From: Gonapodya prolifera JEL478
Lineage: Eukaryota > Monoblepharomycota > Monoblepharidomycetes > Monoblepharidales > Gonapodyaceae
Assembly (NCBI GenBank): GCA_001574975.1
Contig: KQ965784.1
Span: 11,712-75,711 of the forward strand
DNA: 64,000 nucleotides
Reading direction: 5' to 3'
Of this stretch, positions 45,569 through 56,420 are shown piece by piece. Made by a program: the position numbers and the translations under genes. The notes below the pieces were generated by a model, which saw nothing but the letters and a program-made list of their open reading frames with translations, was not told the origin of the DNA and did not search any database. The stretch's first letter is position 1. Each line of letters starts with the position of its first letter.

Positions 45569-46625
45569 ATGGCACCGCTCATCCTCCATTGCGAATCCTT
45601 AACTCCCGCGCTCTCCGAGCTCCAATCCTCTTATTCTCTCCTGTCCATATGCCCTGCCGATGCGCCTGTGGCAGCACTCCTTGGGACCAAGGGGGCATCT
45701 CCGGACGACGCCAGGGTGGCACTCGTTGTGAACGGCGAGAATCGATGGGAGGAGGCGATCAGGGTGATGCAAGGTGGAGACGCGGTAGTGCTTGACGCTA
45801 ACGACAATGGTGCCGAATGGATTGTCAATCGTTCGGGCGATGAGAGCGGGGAAGGAAGAGCAGGAATGAGGTATAGGGATTTGATTCCGGGGAGGCTTGG
45901 TGGGAGAGTCGTGGCGAGGTGTGTGACAGCGCTGCCCAAAATTCCACGGTGATGACTCATACCTAACCCATTTCTTAAGTCTCATCTCGATCCCCGACGG
46001 CGGTCCTGTAGCCGATTACGTGCACCACCACCGAATCGATTTTCAAATGATATTCTGTCGATCGGGCTCGGTCCGTGTCGTTTACGAGTCTCAAGGACCC
46101 CCCTTCGATTTGCACGCGGGGGACTGCGTCATTCAGCCACCACATATTCGGCATCGCGTACTCGAGGCCAGTAAAGGGCTCGAGGTGGTCGAGATAGCGT
46201 CGCCGGCGGTACATGCTACATATCCTGATCCGGGAATGGAGCTGCCAGGGGGTGCGGACGATCCAGGGAGGAGTTGGGGGGGACAAACTTTTGTGAGACA
46301 TATAGCTGAATCTGCCGAATGGCAGGAGGGAAGAGGGAGGTGGACCGGGTGGGAAGAGCGGGATTTGGGCATCGGTTTGGCGACGGGGGGAACATACAAA
46401 GCCAGTGTGGCCCGGAGCAAAGATGTCGGCGAAGGACAATGGCGTGCAGCGACACATGGAAGCGATTTGATCTTTTGGTTCGTGTTGGACGGCCAAGTGG
46501 AGATCCAAAAGGGGGACGGGTCAGTCCTTGTGTTGTTGAATGGGGACTCGTTGGTAGTGCCGAAGGGCGAGTTCAGCCTGCGTGGATCGATGGGGGCGCA
46601 ACTTTTGGAGGTGGAGTTCGCGTGA
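45569..46625 (+). CDS. Double-cupin domain protein
   Basis: Two exons (45569-45918 and 45980-46625) give 331 residues. The junction restores LGGRVVASLISIPDGGPVAD. The first cupin has the metal-binding YVHHHRIDFQMIFCRSGSVRV (HxH...) followed by FDLHAGDCVIQPPHIRHRVLE, which are the two classic cupin motifs with their histidines and glutamate-equivalent positions. A second, less metal-competent cupin near the C-terminus reads IFWFVLDGQVEI and LNGDSLVVPKGEFSLRG. Close relatives are common in bacteria as unnamed cupin proteins. The reaction is unknown; dioxygenase, isomerase or small-molecule binding are all possible. The N-terminal ~110 residues (MAPLILHCESLTPAL onward) belong to the same protein because the splice keeps frame. 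Confidence 0.8.
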
Positions 46626-46875
46626 TGGGGGATGCACGAATATCAGCGCGAGTGACGTTGGTGTTAGAAGCAAGTGGGTTATTAAATAGTGCTTTTTTGG
46701 CGATAAATAATGAACCCAATGCCGCTCCCGATACCGAAATCGACCACGGTGGAAAGAGAGAAGAAATAATAAATGAAGTGTGTGGTCCAGACTGAAGTCA
46801 GTGCGAAGGCCGGCAGTTGTCGTCCTTCGACGTGGGCCGATTGGTGTAATTCAACTTTTGAAACATCCTGGTCTC

Positions 46876-49139
46876 ATGGACGAGAGCCAAAATCAATCGA
46901 GCAAACGCCCCAAGATCCCGGGATCGACGTTTCCCAAGCGGGAGTTGCCACATTTCACCAAACGAAAGGTCCCCGTCGCTGCTGAAACAAGATTCGCGGC
47001 AACCGACTCCGCAAGTTCAGACTATTTCATGCTATTGATGTAATCGTGCTGATAAGGGTTGACTTTGGCAGAATGAACTTTGGAATCAAAGCTCCTGTCC
47101 TCTTGCATCGAACTCAATTCCGGTCACTACCCAAGCAGATGAGGATGCTTTCAGGCCATTTGCTCGATTGCCAATCTTGGCTCGCAATTCACAAGTATTG
47201 TGCGTCGAATATTCCCCCAATGGTGTCAATACCCATGAAGTTGTTTGGGACTACACTACGTCCCGAGACGAGAAGGTTGCTACAAAACCGGACGTAATTG
47301 GCGCTGGCGATGCAAATGAAGAGAGTGATGCGGATAAACCTTATGCATCACGTAGGCGTGCTGGTTCGCCCATCGTTAAAATCGAGCACAGTGCTCAATT
47401 AGAACTGTCTGGTATAAGTCTTGCGCTACACTGGGTGAGCTTCTGTTTCTCATTGCTTTATGCACACTGTAATAGTCGCTGTTCTTCAATTGGCGGAACA
47501 CAGAACAATATTCTGAACGACGACGCGATCAACAGATTTATCAATACAAAAGAGGCTCGGTTTGGTGCTCACTTTGCAACATTTATGACACTCGTGGCAA
47601 TGATTGTACAACGGTTCGGCGAAACCCACTACGAGCTCATTGCCGCATTTCCAACTTCCTTCGCTCGAGCAATGACATCGATCACCCCGAATCTCTGGAA
47701 GACCCACGATTACGTATGTGTATTTACCACTCGCACCACATTGCGGCATATCTGTATTTGACCCCCCCCAATGGTACGCTTAGCGTAGCATCGCTGACAC
47801 CTTTTTTTCTGATCTCAACGCCCTTGGGGTACTCTCAAATCGCCTTCCAGGAAACCCGATGGACGTTTTGCGGACGCGTCTTGCAAACGCAGCGTGTCGA
47901 AGTGTCCCGAGGTGGATCTGGGGAAAGAAGTCGTTGAGAGTCGTGAAAATCCTGGTTGATGTACAACACCTTGGCGCGATGCACAAATCAGGACCGGTTT
48001 TTATCGTCAACGGGAGTGGAAGCAACTACGACTCGGATGGAAAATTGTGAGAACGATGTGACTTCTAAGAGCCCCTTGCTCAGACTTATACTTTTCCTTT
48101 GTTCGTAGGAGAGTCTCAATTGAAATTGGAAGAACAATTGACGTGTCCGTCTTGCTCACCCAATTTTCCACATCTCTTATCGTGGTGAAGCCGCAACATG
48201 AATACGGAAAGTTCATTCGTGTTGTTCCAGGTCATATGCCAGAGAATGAATTAGTACGTGTGGAGCTTTTAAATTCCAGAGACAGGAGGCTCGTTGCCTG
48301 TGTGACGTACGAGATTTTCAATCAGTGGTTGCGGACGATGTAAGGTACTCTGTGAGGTTTGTTGACCTTGACAGATGAACTCTCAATTGGCAGAACCTAC
48401 CACGTCTCCACTGCTTGTGTCGCGGACGGTCACCACATGACCCACAAAACGCGAGTCAAACTTCGAGGCGAGATGACCCCTGACACGCATGATATACCGT
48501 TCGAATTTTCTTACACTACGGCAGACGAAATGTCGGCTGGGATCGTTCAAGGGTTCTTCAGCTCATTCCCGAAGGTGGTCACGGATCCCTTCCTTCAATA
48601 CCAGGCAAGGGAAGGCGGTAAAGTGAGCCCCCAGAAGTGTGAATCGATGTTTTTCCACTTAATCCGAATGGTTGACTTTCTTTATCCAGCCGTTGAAACT
48701 GCAATTCTCCAAAAACATGGACGAGCCTATCACGTTGAAACAAAAGCTGATTGCGCCTTTTATCATAAGGCACGTTGTTCGAAGCCCACGTGTATATGGT
48801 GTACAATCGTCCAAACCATCGTTTCCACCCCAGATTCGTTACAGATAATGACTTCAACAAGAAGCACATCAAAGGTGGCGATATCGTCGCATGGTCTCAT
48901 GGCGTCACCTTCCAAACGAATGGCAACATGGCAATCGCTTTGAGAGCCTCCGAGTTCGCGTACGCCAGATCTGTCATGGAATGTGACAAAGGGTTCAATA
49001 CGTGAGTTGACACGATCAATCACTGAAAGTTCTATTCGTCAGTATTTTGGTGCTCTTTTCTTGCAGATACTCTTTTGGGTTTGAATTACAAAACAACAAG
49101 CGAGTGGCTGACCCTGATGGCGAAGCTGCTAATCAATAA
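46876..49139 (+). CDS. Unrecognised multi-exon protein
   Basis: I do not recognise the family. The N-terminus MDESQNQSSKRPKIPGS is basic and looks like a nuclear-localisation-type segment. After intron 1 (about 47041-47092) it continues FARLPILARNSQVLCVEYSP. Later exons read HFATFMTLVAMIVQRFGETH, LVDVQHLGAMHKSGPVFIVN, IEIGRTIDVSVLLTQFSTSL, YGKFIRVVPGHMPENELVRV, LSIGRTYHVSTACVADGHHM and IVAWSHGVTFQTNGNMAIAL, ending FELQNNKRVADPDGEAANQ. The alternating beta-strand-like segments suggest a mostly beta fold in the C-terminal half. Introns with good signals include those after SLALHW (GTGAGC) and KTHDY (GTATGT). Roughly eight exons are needed and not all junctions were resolved. The stop at 49139 is supported by the frame. 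Confidence 0.5.
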
Positions 49140-49802
49140 GTGCATGATCATGTATGATTCTGTTGAAGGATTTCCATGCACACATATTCATCTCGCCTGA
49201 ACTGTAAATATGACTCAACGAAAAGCGAATAAAATGAAGTCCTGAAAAATGGAAATACATCAACCCGCTGCTTCGGACAATCACATTTTCGCGAACACCC
49301 ACCTGCAAGACAATGGGAGCATGAAGTACGAAGGGCTATCTACCCTTGCGAAATGGCGGCAAAGAGCGCGCACGTTACGGTGGTCACACCACCTCGCAGC
49401 ATTCAAGGACTTGCCACAGGACTGTGTCTTGCGGGAACACGCCTTGGCATACTCTTGGCATGTTATAACATAAAGGAATAGAGTTGTAAGAGATGTATGT
49501 TTGTTGCGAGTACACTGAGATATGCGATGCAAATACATATCAGAATTCCGTGCGAATCTGCTCAGAGCGAGAGCGAGTGGAGTTTGCGACCGCCTTCACC
49601 CGTTCCAGCGTAACACTATTCGATCAACTAAAAGGGCAAAGGTAAAGCGAAAAGGGGGAGGGGAGGAGGAAGTCTGCACACTGGGATTTTCCTTTCGTGA
49701 TGCAATGCTTTGATTCACTCTTCTTCTAATTCAAAACAGCCTTGCCTCTTCTACTTTCGCAAGCACGATCCTCTATTGACTCTACAAATTTCAAACTCAC
49801 AC
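49140..49802. other. Convergent intergenic region, no gene recognised
   Basis: This lies between the stops of a plus-strand and a minus-strand gene, so it holds both 3' regions. A 74-codon plus frame (49249-49473) has no domain and no splice partner. Nothing else was seen. Confidence 0.45.
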
Positions 49803-51362
49803 TCACAAGCTCGCCTTAGCTGCTGTCTTTTCGAGCCACTCCGCCATCTTCTTCGCAATTGACGGGTCCGTGTCAATTTGGTGCACGGCGTATATATGCA
49901 CCTTGTTCTCGCCAATGACCTCCTCGACCTCCGTGCCCGCGGTCTTCAACGTTGCGAGCACGACCTTGGCCTCATCAGCAAAGACCTCCTTGTCACCGTA
50001 CCAAATCTGAGTCATGGGCCACGAAGACCCGAAATCCGAGGGTTTCGCGTATACTGGAGATACTTCATGGTTTTGTAGGAGAGCGGCAGGGTCGGACGTG
50101 GGGCCGATGTAGTTGGACGCCGCTTGGTCGAGTACGTCATAGGTGAAAACGTCGTGCACCTGGTTTTCTATCCAAGAAGGTCGCTTCGAAAGGTTCGGAA
50201 GATAGGTGTCAAACCTTAAAATAAGAGAGACGCGTTACTTTGCTCATCAAGAAAAAGATGATGGACGAAGGATTCCGACAGCTGCGCACCAGGGTGATAA
50301 AGCAATGATGGAACCCGGCAAGGGAGTTTCAGGGCTGCTTTTTTTCAGGGCAAACAAAGAGCTGACTGTTTGGATAAGTGCGATGAGTGCAGCGATCCTT
50401 CTGGAAACCGCGTAACCAACATACATATGATGTTTGGTCCCGCGCTGTCGCCAGCTGTTTCAAAAATGGATTTTTGTGAGCCTGCAACACTCTATGTAAA
50501 AGTAAAGGGACGTGACACGCACCCATGACGACCTTTTCGGGGTTAACACAAAGCTTCCCGATCACATGTTCCTTGTAGACATGGGCGATTTCGTCCCTTG
50601 CGACAGGAAAATGTGCTCCAGGACTTAGCGTGTAGTCGATCCCGATGAACTTCACGGACTTGAGTTTCCCGTTTGGTGCAAGAGCGGCGTTGGAAACTGC
50701 CTACATTGATTTCAGAGGGAATCAAACAACCGCAATCAAGCTCCAGATGTCGGTGAATCAAACAGCAAACTCTTGCACACACCTTGAAGAGTGCCAAGTA
50801 TCCCGAGGTACTCGCGATGTTGAACCCGCCTCCATGCACATAAATGACGACAATGTCTGCATCCTTGAAGGACACCAACTTGTCACCTACACTGTGCAGT
50901 ACCACGTCTCTGCCTGCAATAGTGAGCTTCTCCTGTTCGTACAGTTTTGCATTTTCCGGGTCTTTCAAGAACATGTCGTGCAACATCGCTCCCGGTATGC
51001 TCCATCGCAGCTGTTGCATGGAAAAGTTCTCGTGAGACATTCGAATAATTCGCCTTTGCTGTAAAAGTTTTGAGACGGAGAGCTCGTCAGCAATTTCATT
51101 TCATCGGTAAAATCTGAGTCCGACATTCGACAGATCAAATGAGCATCACAGCATCCAGATTCCCCGGTCTGGACACTCAATGATGAAGCATGCTCACAAA
51201 CTCTTGGCCGAAAGTTGCTCCGGGCACGAATGGTCCCCAAATCGCACGAGAGATGCCAATTTGAATTGGGAGGGTGATTACGCCCGTAACCATCACGGTC
51301 CAGAAATGTGCGGATTCGAGGAAGGGCGAGGTGAAAGTGCTCAGCTTAACGTCTTTTGGCAT
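49803..51362 (-). CDS. Hormone-sensitive-lipase-type alpha/beta hydrolase, membrane-anchored
   Basis: Exons at 51362-51198, 51058-50783, 50700-50523, then from 50454, and a last exon 50214-49803. The N-terminus has a hydrophobic segment (TVMVTGVITLPIQIGISRAIW) that should anchor it in a membrane. The oxyanion-hole motif VIYVHGGGFNIAS, then IGIDYTLSPGAHFPVA, then the nucleophile elbow AGDSAGPNI (rebuilt across an intron) define the HSL (GDXG) family. The last exon supplies WYGDKEVFADEA (catalytic Asp) and ENKVHIYAVHQ (catalytic His), completing the triad. The substrate is probably a short-chain or sterol-type ester, as with fungal Say1-like deacetylases and esterases; this is inference. Between GDSAG and SPETPLPGSIIALSPW the frame changes, needing an intron of only ~29 nt or an indel. 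Confidence 0.8.
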
Positions 51363-52006
51363 CGTAAAACGCGGGAGAGATGTTGGATTGATGGGGTTTT
51401 ATAGAGTTCATTTTCAGGGCATTCTTGATTTTGCCGATCACGTTGCTTGTTTCACATACACGCGCTGAAAGGAGGGAGAGTTTGCAAGCTTGAGCCTTGC
51501 AGATTCCATTTGAATGTAGGTTACATAAACCTCGTCGTTCACCGGCTGCACGATGACATTGATTTAAGAAGCCTTAGCCTCGAGATTGCTCTGCTACTGG
51601 AAATGAATTTGTTGCGATTATCATCACTTCTCTTTGCTCTTTGCAGCCCAACGGAAACAAATCTGAAATCGCGTGACCAAAGCGGACCGCAGTCAGGTGG
51701 TTGGCTCGGCATTGGAATACCTTGCTCCTTTTTCTCGGCAACAGCGGACGGTTTCCTTGCCTCGCGGGACTCCTGGGAACTTCTTCTGGCAGCGGGGTCC
51801 TCGTCTTCTGCGCTTTCTTGCATCAGGGTACGCCGCGGAATCTGTCGGCGCCACACGCTGCACTTTGAAATCGTTGATCGGTGAGTGAACTGGCATCCTC
51901 CGCAAAATTTCTCAGACTTCACCTTGATGTTTCCCCATTTCCGGTATCAGAGCGAGTCTTCACTTGTCTGCAGTGCTTAACACCTTACCTGGAATTTTCA
52001 ACCTAA
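51363..52006. other. Divergent promoter region between hydrolase and ankyrin/SH3 genes
   Basis: The flanking genes point away from each other, so both promoters should be here. Overlapping frames on both strands (51447-51884 plus, 51539-51922 minus) have no recognised domain. No obvious TATA or operator motif stands out. Confidence 0.4.
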
Positions 52007-53874
52007 ATGGCAAACGGAGAACACCCCAACAAGCGCCTTATTCAAGCCATAGAAGATGGGAAAATAGACCTCATTCAACGTGCGCTGGATGATGGCGCAG
52101 ATCCTAATGCTAGAAAGAGGGTGCATTTGGCAATTCCTGTAACCGTCGACACTGTTGTGCTGAAGAAAGGGGGACTGTTTTCGAAGAAGAAGCAAGAAGA
52201 GATCCTGGAGACGTACCAGGACTCACACAGTGCCGAATCCGCACTGGGGATTGCAGTGAGTTGCAATTATTTTTGGGTCACTTTGAGATCGAAGGTCATT
52301 GGTGTTTTCAGGTCCTTTCCGGTCGCCCCGACGTCGTCCAACTCCTTCTCGATGCTGGCGCAAACCCAAACGTACACGTCGAGTGGAGAATCGCTGGGTT
52401 TGGCGGTGTATGGACTCGGGATCGATGGGATCGTGAGCGCTGGGCACTCAGAGTGGATTTCCCCAGTCCCTTGGCACTCGCGCTCGCCAACGGACGCGTC
52501 CTCAAGATCAACAAACGAGGTGGAGAGATCAAACTCGTAAATCCGCTCTCCATGAGTCAGGTCTCGGACATGATGGAGCTTCGAAGCTCCATTGATGTTG
52601 TGCAGGCACTTCTCGACAGTGGTGCCATGATAACGAGCACTATGCTGGACTCAGCAAAAGGTATCAAGGACAAAGCATTCATCCAAGCGATCGAAGCTGC
52701 AATGGCCGCCCGCGGCGCGAATCCGGGCGGTACTCCAGCCCTCCCACGTCCCCTCGCCACGACGGCGATCGCCAAATCAGGTCCCGCATCGCTCGCGTCG
52801 AGCACAACGCTCGCGTCTCGCGATGTTCCTGGAAGCCCTGCAGTCCCGTCGCGTTCCGATACTGCAAGGTCGCACAAGAGCGTCCAAGAGCTCGAAGCCG
52901 AGCGTGACGACATGGAGGCGCAAAACACGGAGCTTTCCACCAGGAACTCAGACCTTCAGCTTCAAAATCGACGTCTCGCTGCTCAGAATGTCCAATTACA
53001 AGCCCGCGTCGCGGAGTTGGAGGCTCAGCTTGCTCAGGCTCGCATCGGAGGCGGAGGGGGAATGGGGATGTCCATGGCACCGTCGACACCTGTTAGCCCG
53101 AGCCCGATGTCAACAATGTCAGGGTTCGGGATGCCGATGTCTCCGTCAATGCCCATTAACCCGGTTGCTGGAGCTGGAATGGGGATGTCCATGTCTCCAT
53201 CAACTCCTGTTGGTTTTGGCTCGCCGAATCCATTTTCATCGAACACCAGTACTCCCATGCCGCTAAAGCAGGTGCTCTACGCAATTGCAGACTACATACC
53301 TACCAGCCCAGACGAAATTCCTCTCATTCGAGGCCATAGCTTGTTCGGGAACTTGAAGTACGCCGACGGTACGTTCATGGCCTGTTTGTCTTTGTGACGG
53401 GAGCTCATCGATTGACTGCACTCAGGTTGGATCTCTGGCATCAACACAACGACCGGTGCCACAGGGTTATTCCCGATGACACACGTCTCCACCACCTCCC
53501 CATCCGGCCACCCACCATTCCCTCCGCCGATCGTCCCGCAGCGCACTTCATCCATCACCTTGTACAACGGGAATCCATTTTCCTCACATTATCGTCCCAG
53601 CACTCCTTCCACTATTGGAAGCGATATGGGGCGTCCTACGACGCCTTTTGACTTGCCGAGTACCGGCTCCGTTTCTCTGGGAGCGCTCGCTCTCACCCGC
53701 ACCTGGTCCAGTCCGACAGGGGGCTTTTCCTCAATGTCATCGTCTTATGACGGTGGAGTGCCCAAGCCCTTTGCGTCAGGGCCGGGGCAGAGTGGCTCCC
53801 GGAGCTCGTGGGCCGCCGGCGATGGATTTGAGGATGCGTTTGGACAACTCGCCAGACGGGCAGTGATGACATGA
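52007..53874 (+). CDS. Ankyrin-repeat / coiled-coil / SH3-domain adaptor protein
   Basis: Three exons (52007-52255, 52312-53368, 53426-53874) join in frame to 584 residues. Ankyrin-type helices appear first: KRLIQAIEDGKIDLIQRALDD followed by GADPN, then GRPDVVQLLLDAGANPN and SSIDVVQALLDSGAMIT. A coiled coil of about 60 residues follows (VQELEAERDDMEAQNTEL, RVAELEAQLAQA). A Met/Ser/Pro/Gly-rich linker repeats STPVSPSP/MSPSTPV-like units. The SH3 domain is QVLYAIADYIPTSPDEIPL, NLKYADG, then WISGIN and TGLFPMTHV, split by intron 2. A disordered tail ends at 53874. It is probably a cytoplasmic scaffold binding proline-rich partners; no specific orthologue is recognised. Confidence 0.85.
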
Positions 53875-54053
53875 TGCGCGGAACCGCGTAAGAGCTGTAC
53901 AACAATTTTTGGGACTGAAACCTCTGCGAACGTAGTGGTTTTGTGGAATACATCATTACATAAATATATATGGAAACACTATGCTTCTGTGGAAGAGTGG
54001 AGTACGGCACGGGGTTTTCAAATCAACCGTCGTGCGGTGGAGAACTTCCACAG

Positions 54054-54908
54054 ATGACACTCCTCGGGATTGTTCGAAGAAGTTTCGGTGCCACCTTTTC
54101 TCGTTACTCAACATCAGCAAGCCGCTCCCTGTCCTCCATCCAGTCTCATCGAATCTTGAACAACTGCACACTCAATCCAACCTCACGCACAAAATCATAC
54201 CTCATCCAGCGCACCGTGGTACACCAAAACCTCTCGCGATCCATCAGCGGACAGCGTTCATTTCCCGTCAATCTCGAAATCGCACCATTTCTCCGAAAAA
54301 GGCTCTCCGACACCACTCCCTCCACCTCCACATTGCCCTCTGCTCTTGTCGTCAATCTCATTGCCGAAACAGGCGCTCGTGTTGGAGAAGTGCCTCTCGA
54401 TGAAGCTTTAAATGCAGCTCAGAGCAAAGGACCGGAATTTGAACTGGTGTTGGTGAATGCCGAGAGCGTTCCACCTATTTGTCGGATAAGGCCATTGAAA
54501 AGGACAACGTCAGAACTGCAAAAGGCGGCTGCGCAAAAAGGAGGTGGCCAATCTACGGAAAACTCAGCAGGTGCATCCAATCAGGAGAGCTCTTCTGGGA
54601 CTGATTGGAAGCAACCCAAACCCGAAAAAGCAGCTAGAGAACCAAAAGAACTTGAAGTGGGTACCGGGATTTCACCGCGGGACCTGGAGATAAAGTTGGG
54701 ACGAGCCCGTGGCTGGATTGAGCGAGACCTCAGAGTTATTGTGAAAGTGAAAGACAAGCACAAAGGAATGCCTGGAGGAGGTGCAGCGAACCAGGAGAAA
54801 GTGATACGTCACATCTTACAGGAACTCTCTAGTGTGGGTACTCATGTAGGGCAGCTTCGGAGGGAAGGACTTAAAACCGTAGCGGAGATAAGACCGAAAA
54901 AGAAGTAA
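54054..54908 (+). CDS. Mitochondrial translation initiation factor IF-3
   Basis: A single exon encodes 284 residues. An Arg/Ser-rich amphipathic N-terminus (MTLLGIVRRSFGATFSRYST) looks like a mitochondrial presequence, which is why this ATG is preferred to the in-frame one at 53970. The IF-3 N-domain reads VVNLIAETGARVGEVPLDEA and FELVLVNAESVPPICRI; the linker is unusually charged and Gly/Ser-rich. The C-domain reads ISPRDLEIKLGRARGWIE, RDLRVIVKVKDKHKG and VIRHILQEL. IF-3 promotes 28S/small-subunit dissociation and start-codon selection in mitochondria; the yeast counterpart is Aim23. The divergence is typical of fungal mitochondrial IF-3. Confidence 0.82.
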   Translation: MTLLGIVRRSFGATFSRYSTSASRSLSSIQSHRILNNCTLNPTSRTKSYLIQRTVVHQNLSRSISGQRSFPVNLEIAPFLRKRLSDTTPSTSTLPSALVVNLIAETGARVGEVPLDEALNAAQSKGPEFELVLVNAESVPPICRIRPLKRTTSELQKAAAQKGGGQSTENSAGASNQESSSGTDWKQPKPEKAAREPKELEVGTGISPRDLEIKLGRARGWIERDLRVIVKVKDKHKGMPGGGAANQEKVIRHILQELSSVGTHVGQLRREGLKTVAEIRPKKK

Positions 54909-55032
54909 AATAATCTCAGACACTTATTGATTCATATGAAAAGGTTCACGAGTAAGCGTGCACCCTTTCATTGAGTTTCATGAAATGTGCCCCTTCCGTG
55001 GTCGGTCGTGAGAGCCGTGAGCAACCATTCTG

Positions 55033-56196
55033 ATGTCCGACAAGGACCTGAAGACGCTCCCTCTGGAGTCACAGCACGCGGAGGCTTCGCCTTCGAGCGC
55101 TGGTGAGACTTGCTCTTGCCACTTTCTACCCGCAGAACCGACGATTACCGTCGAAAAATGCATCGCTGCCACTGAAGCAACTCTCGTAGATGGAGAAGAG
55201 AGTCAATCGTCATCAACACTGACGGAGAAAGCGCTTCCCGATATTCCCACCGCAGACCCCAAGACTCCAGAGCTCGAGACCATAGCTGCGAACATGGCTC
55301 CAACTCCGCGCGCACTCCTGGCTCAAGCCGACAGTAGCTCCAAGGTTGGGAGCTTGGACGGTCAAAAAGAGCTTATGAAAGAAGGTTTCAAAACGTCCGT
55401 CGCTCCTACGTCACCAGCTCTATCCGAAAAAGCCCTACGGGAAAAGCCAACCATTGTCAGTGAAGGAAAATTAAGCAATACGGCAGAAGAGCACCTTCTA
55501 GAAGCAAAGGACAACAATACTGACGCAAATCTACCTTCGAAATTCTCGAAGTCTTCCACTCCTGATGTGGAGACAGAAAATGCCCCAGAAGTACCCCCGA
55601 AATCGCCCATATCTCCTGAAATGGTCCACAAACCTCTTCCAGCGCGTCCTCCCAACATTTCGACTTCGCCACCCCTTCGGCAAGGAGATTCACGGCATCA
55701 TACTTCACTGGACTTCTTGTCGTTCCTCGAATCAGCCGAGGGTGTCGAGACCGCCCCAACGGCGGTCGAAAACCTGCACCCTGTTGATGAGTCGAAATTG
55801 ACAAAGAGGATCTGCGTAAATGAGGATGACCGGGTTGAGGAATTGAGGAAGCAGGGGTACACATTCGCACCTCTACCTGCCGATGATGATGGGTCCGAAG
55901 AGAAAACTACAGAAGAGAAAGTGACGATGCAGCCAGGGAAAGACAAGCCCCAGGATAAAACTGAGGAGAAACGACCTGAGCAAGAGAATGTGCAGGTTGC
56001 CGGTGAAACACCACCACCTGTGCCAGAAAAGACTCTACCGGACGTTAAGAACCCTGGGAATCAAGAAGGCGAGGCTGCAGGCAACGCAAGTAGGCCGGGT
56101 CAAGAGAAGACGAATGATGGAGAGGATAACGGGCAGGTGGCAACGTCATGGTGGAAGAAATGGGTCGGTGACACCAAACAACTGGTGAAAAAGTGA
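55033..56196 (+). CDS. Disordered proline/glutamate-rich hypothetical protein
   Basis: A single open frame of 387 residues shows no recognised domain and is mostly low-complexity. The short phrase EK(A/T)LPD recurs (EKALPDIPT, EKTLPDVKN, with EKALREKPT between), and PEVPPKSPISPEMVHKPLPARPPN contains SH3-type PxxP ligands. A more ordered segment, DDRVEELRKQGYTFAPLPAD, lies around residue 280. The C-terminus is basic and aromatic (TSWWKKWVGDTKQLVKK). The ankyrin/SH3 gene two genes upstream could supply a binding domain for such ligands, but that link is speculation. Composition and codon use resemble neighbouring real genes, which supports coding. Confidence 0.6.
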   Translation: MSDKDLKTLPLESQHAEASPSSAGETCSCHFLPAEPTITVEKCIAATEATLVDGEESQSSSTLTEKALPDIPTADPKTPELETIAANMAPTPRALLAQADSSSKVGSLDGQKELMKEGFKTSVAPTSPALSEKALREKPTIVSEGKLSNTAEEHLLEAKDNNTDANLPSKFSKSSTPDVETENAPEVPPKSPISPEMVHKPLPARPPNISTSPPLRQGDSRHHTSLDFLSFLESAEGVETAPTAVENLHPVDESKLTKRICVNEDDRVEELRKQGYTFAPLPADDDGSEEKTTEEKVTMQPGKDKPQDKTEEKRPEQENVQVAGETPPPVPEKTLPDVKNPGNQEGEAAGNASRPGQEKTNDGEDNGQVATSWWKKWVGDTKQLVKK

Positions 56197-56420
56197 GAGG
56201 GATGAAGTGAACTGGTCTGGCGAACTGGAATATAGGCGCAGAAAGCATAATTGCAGCATTACACATTACAACATCGCCATCTCTCTTGTTCACACCCGGG
56301 ACCTACTCTGCACTCATCTGACCAAAAACCCCGCATCCCTGCAATCCTGGTTTTACATACGCGGCAGCGCCTATAAGTGCGCGGCGAGAGAGATCGCCAA
56401 GAGACAATTGATTCCTTGAC

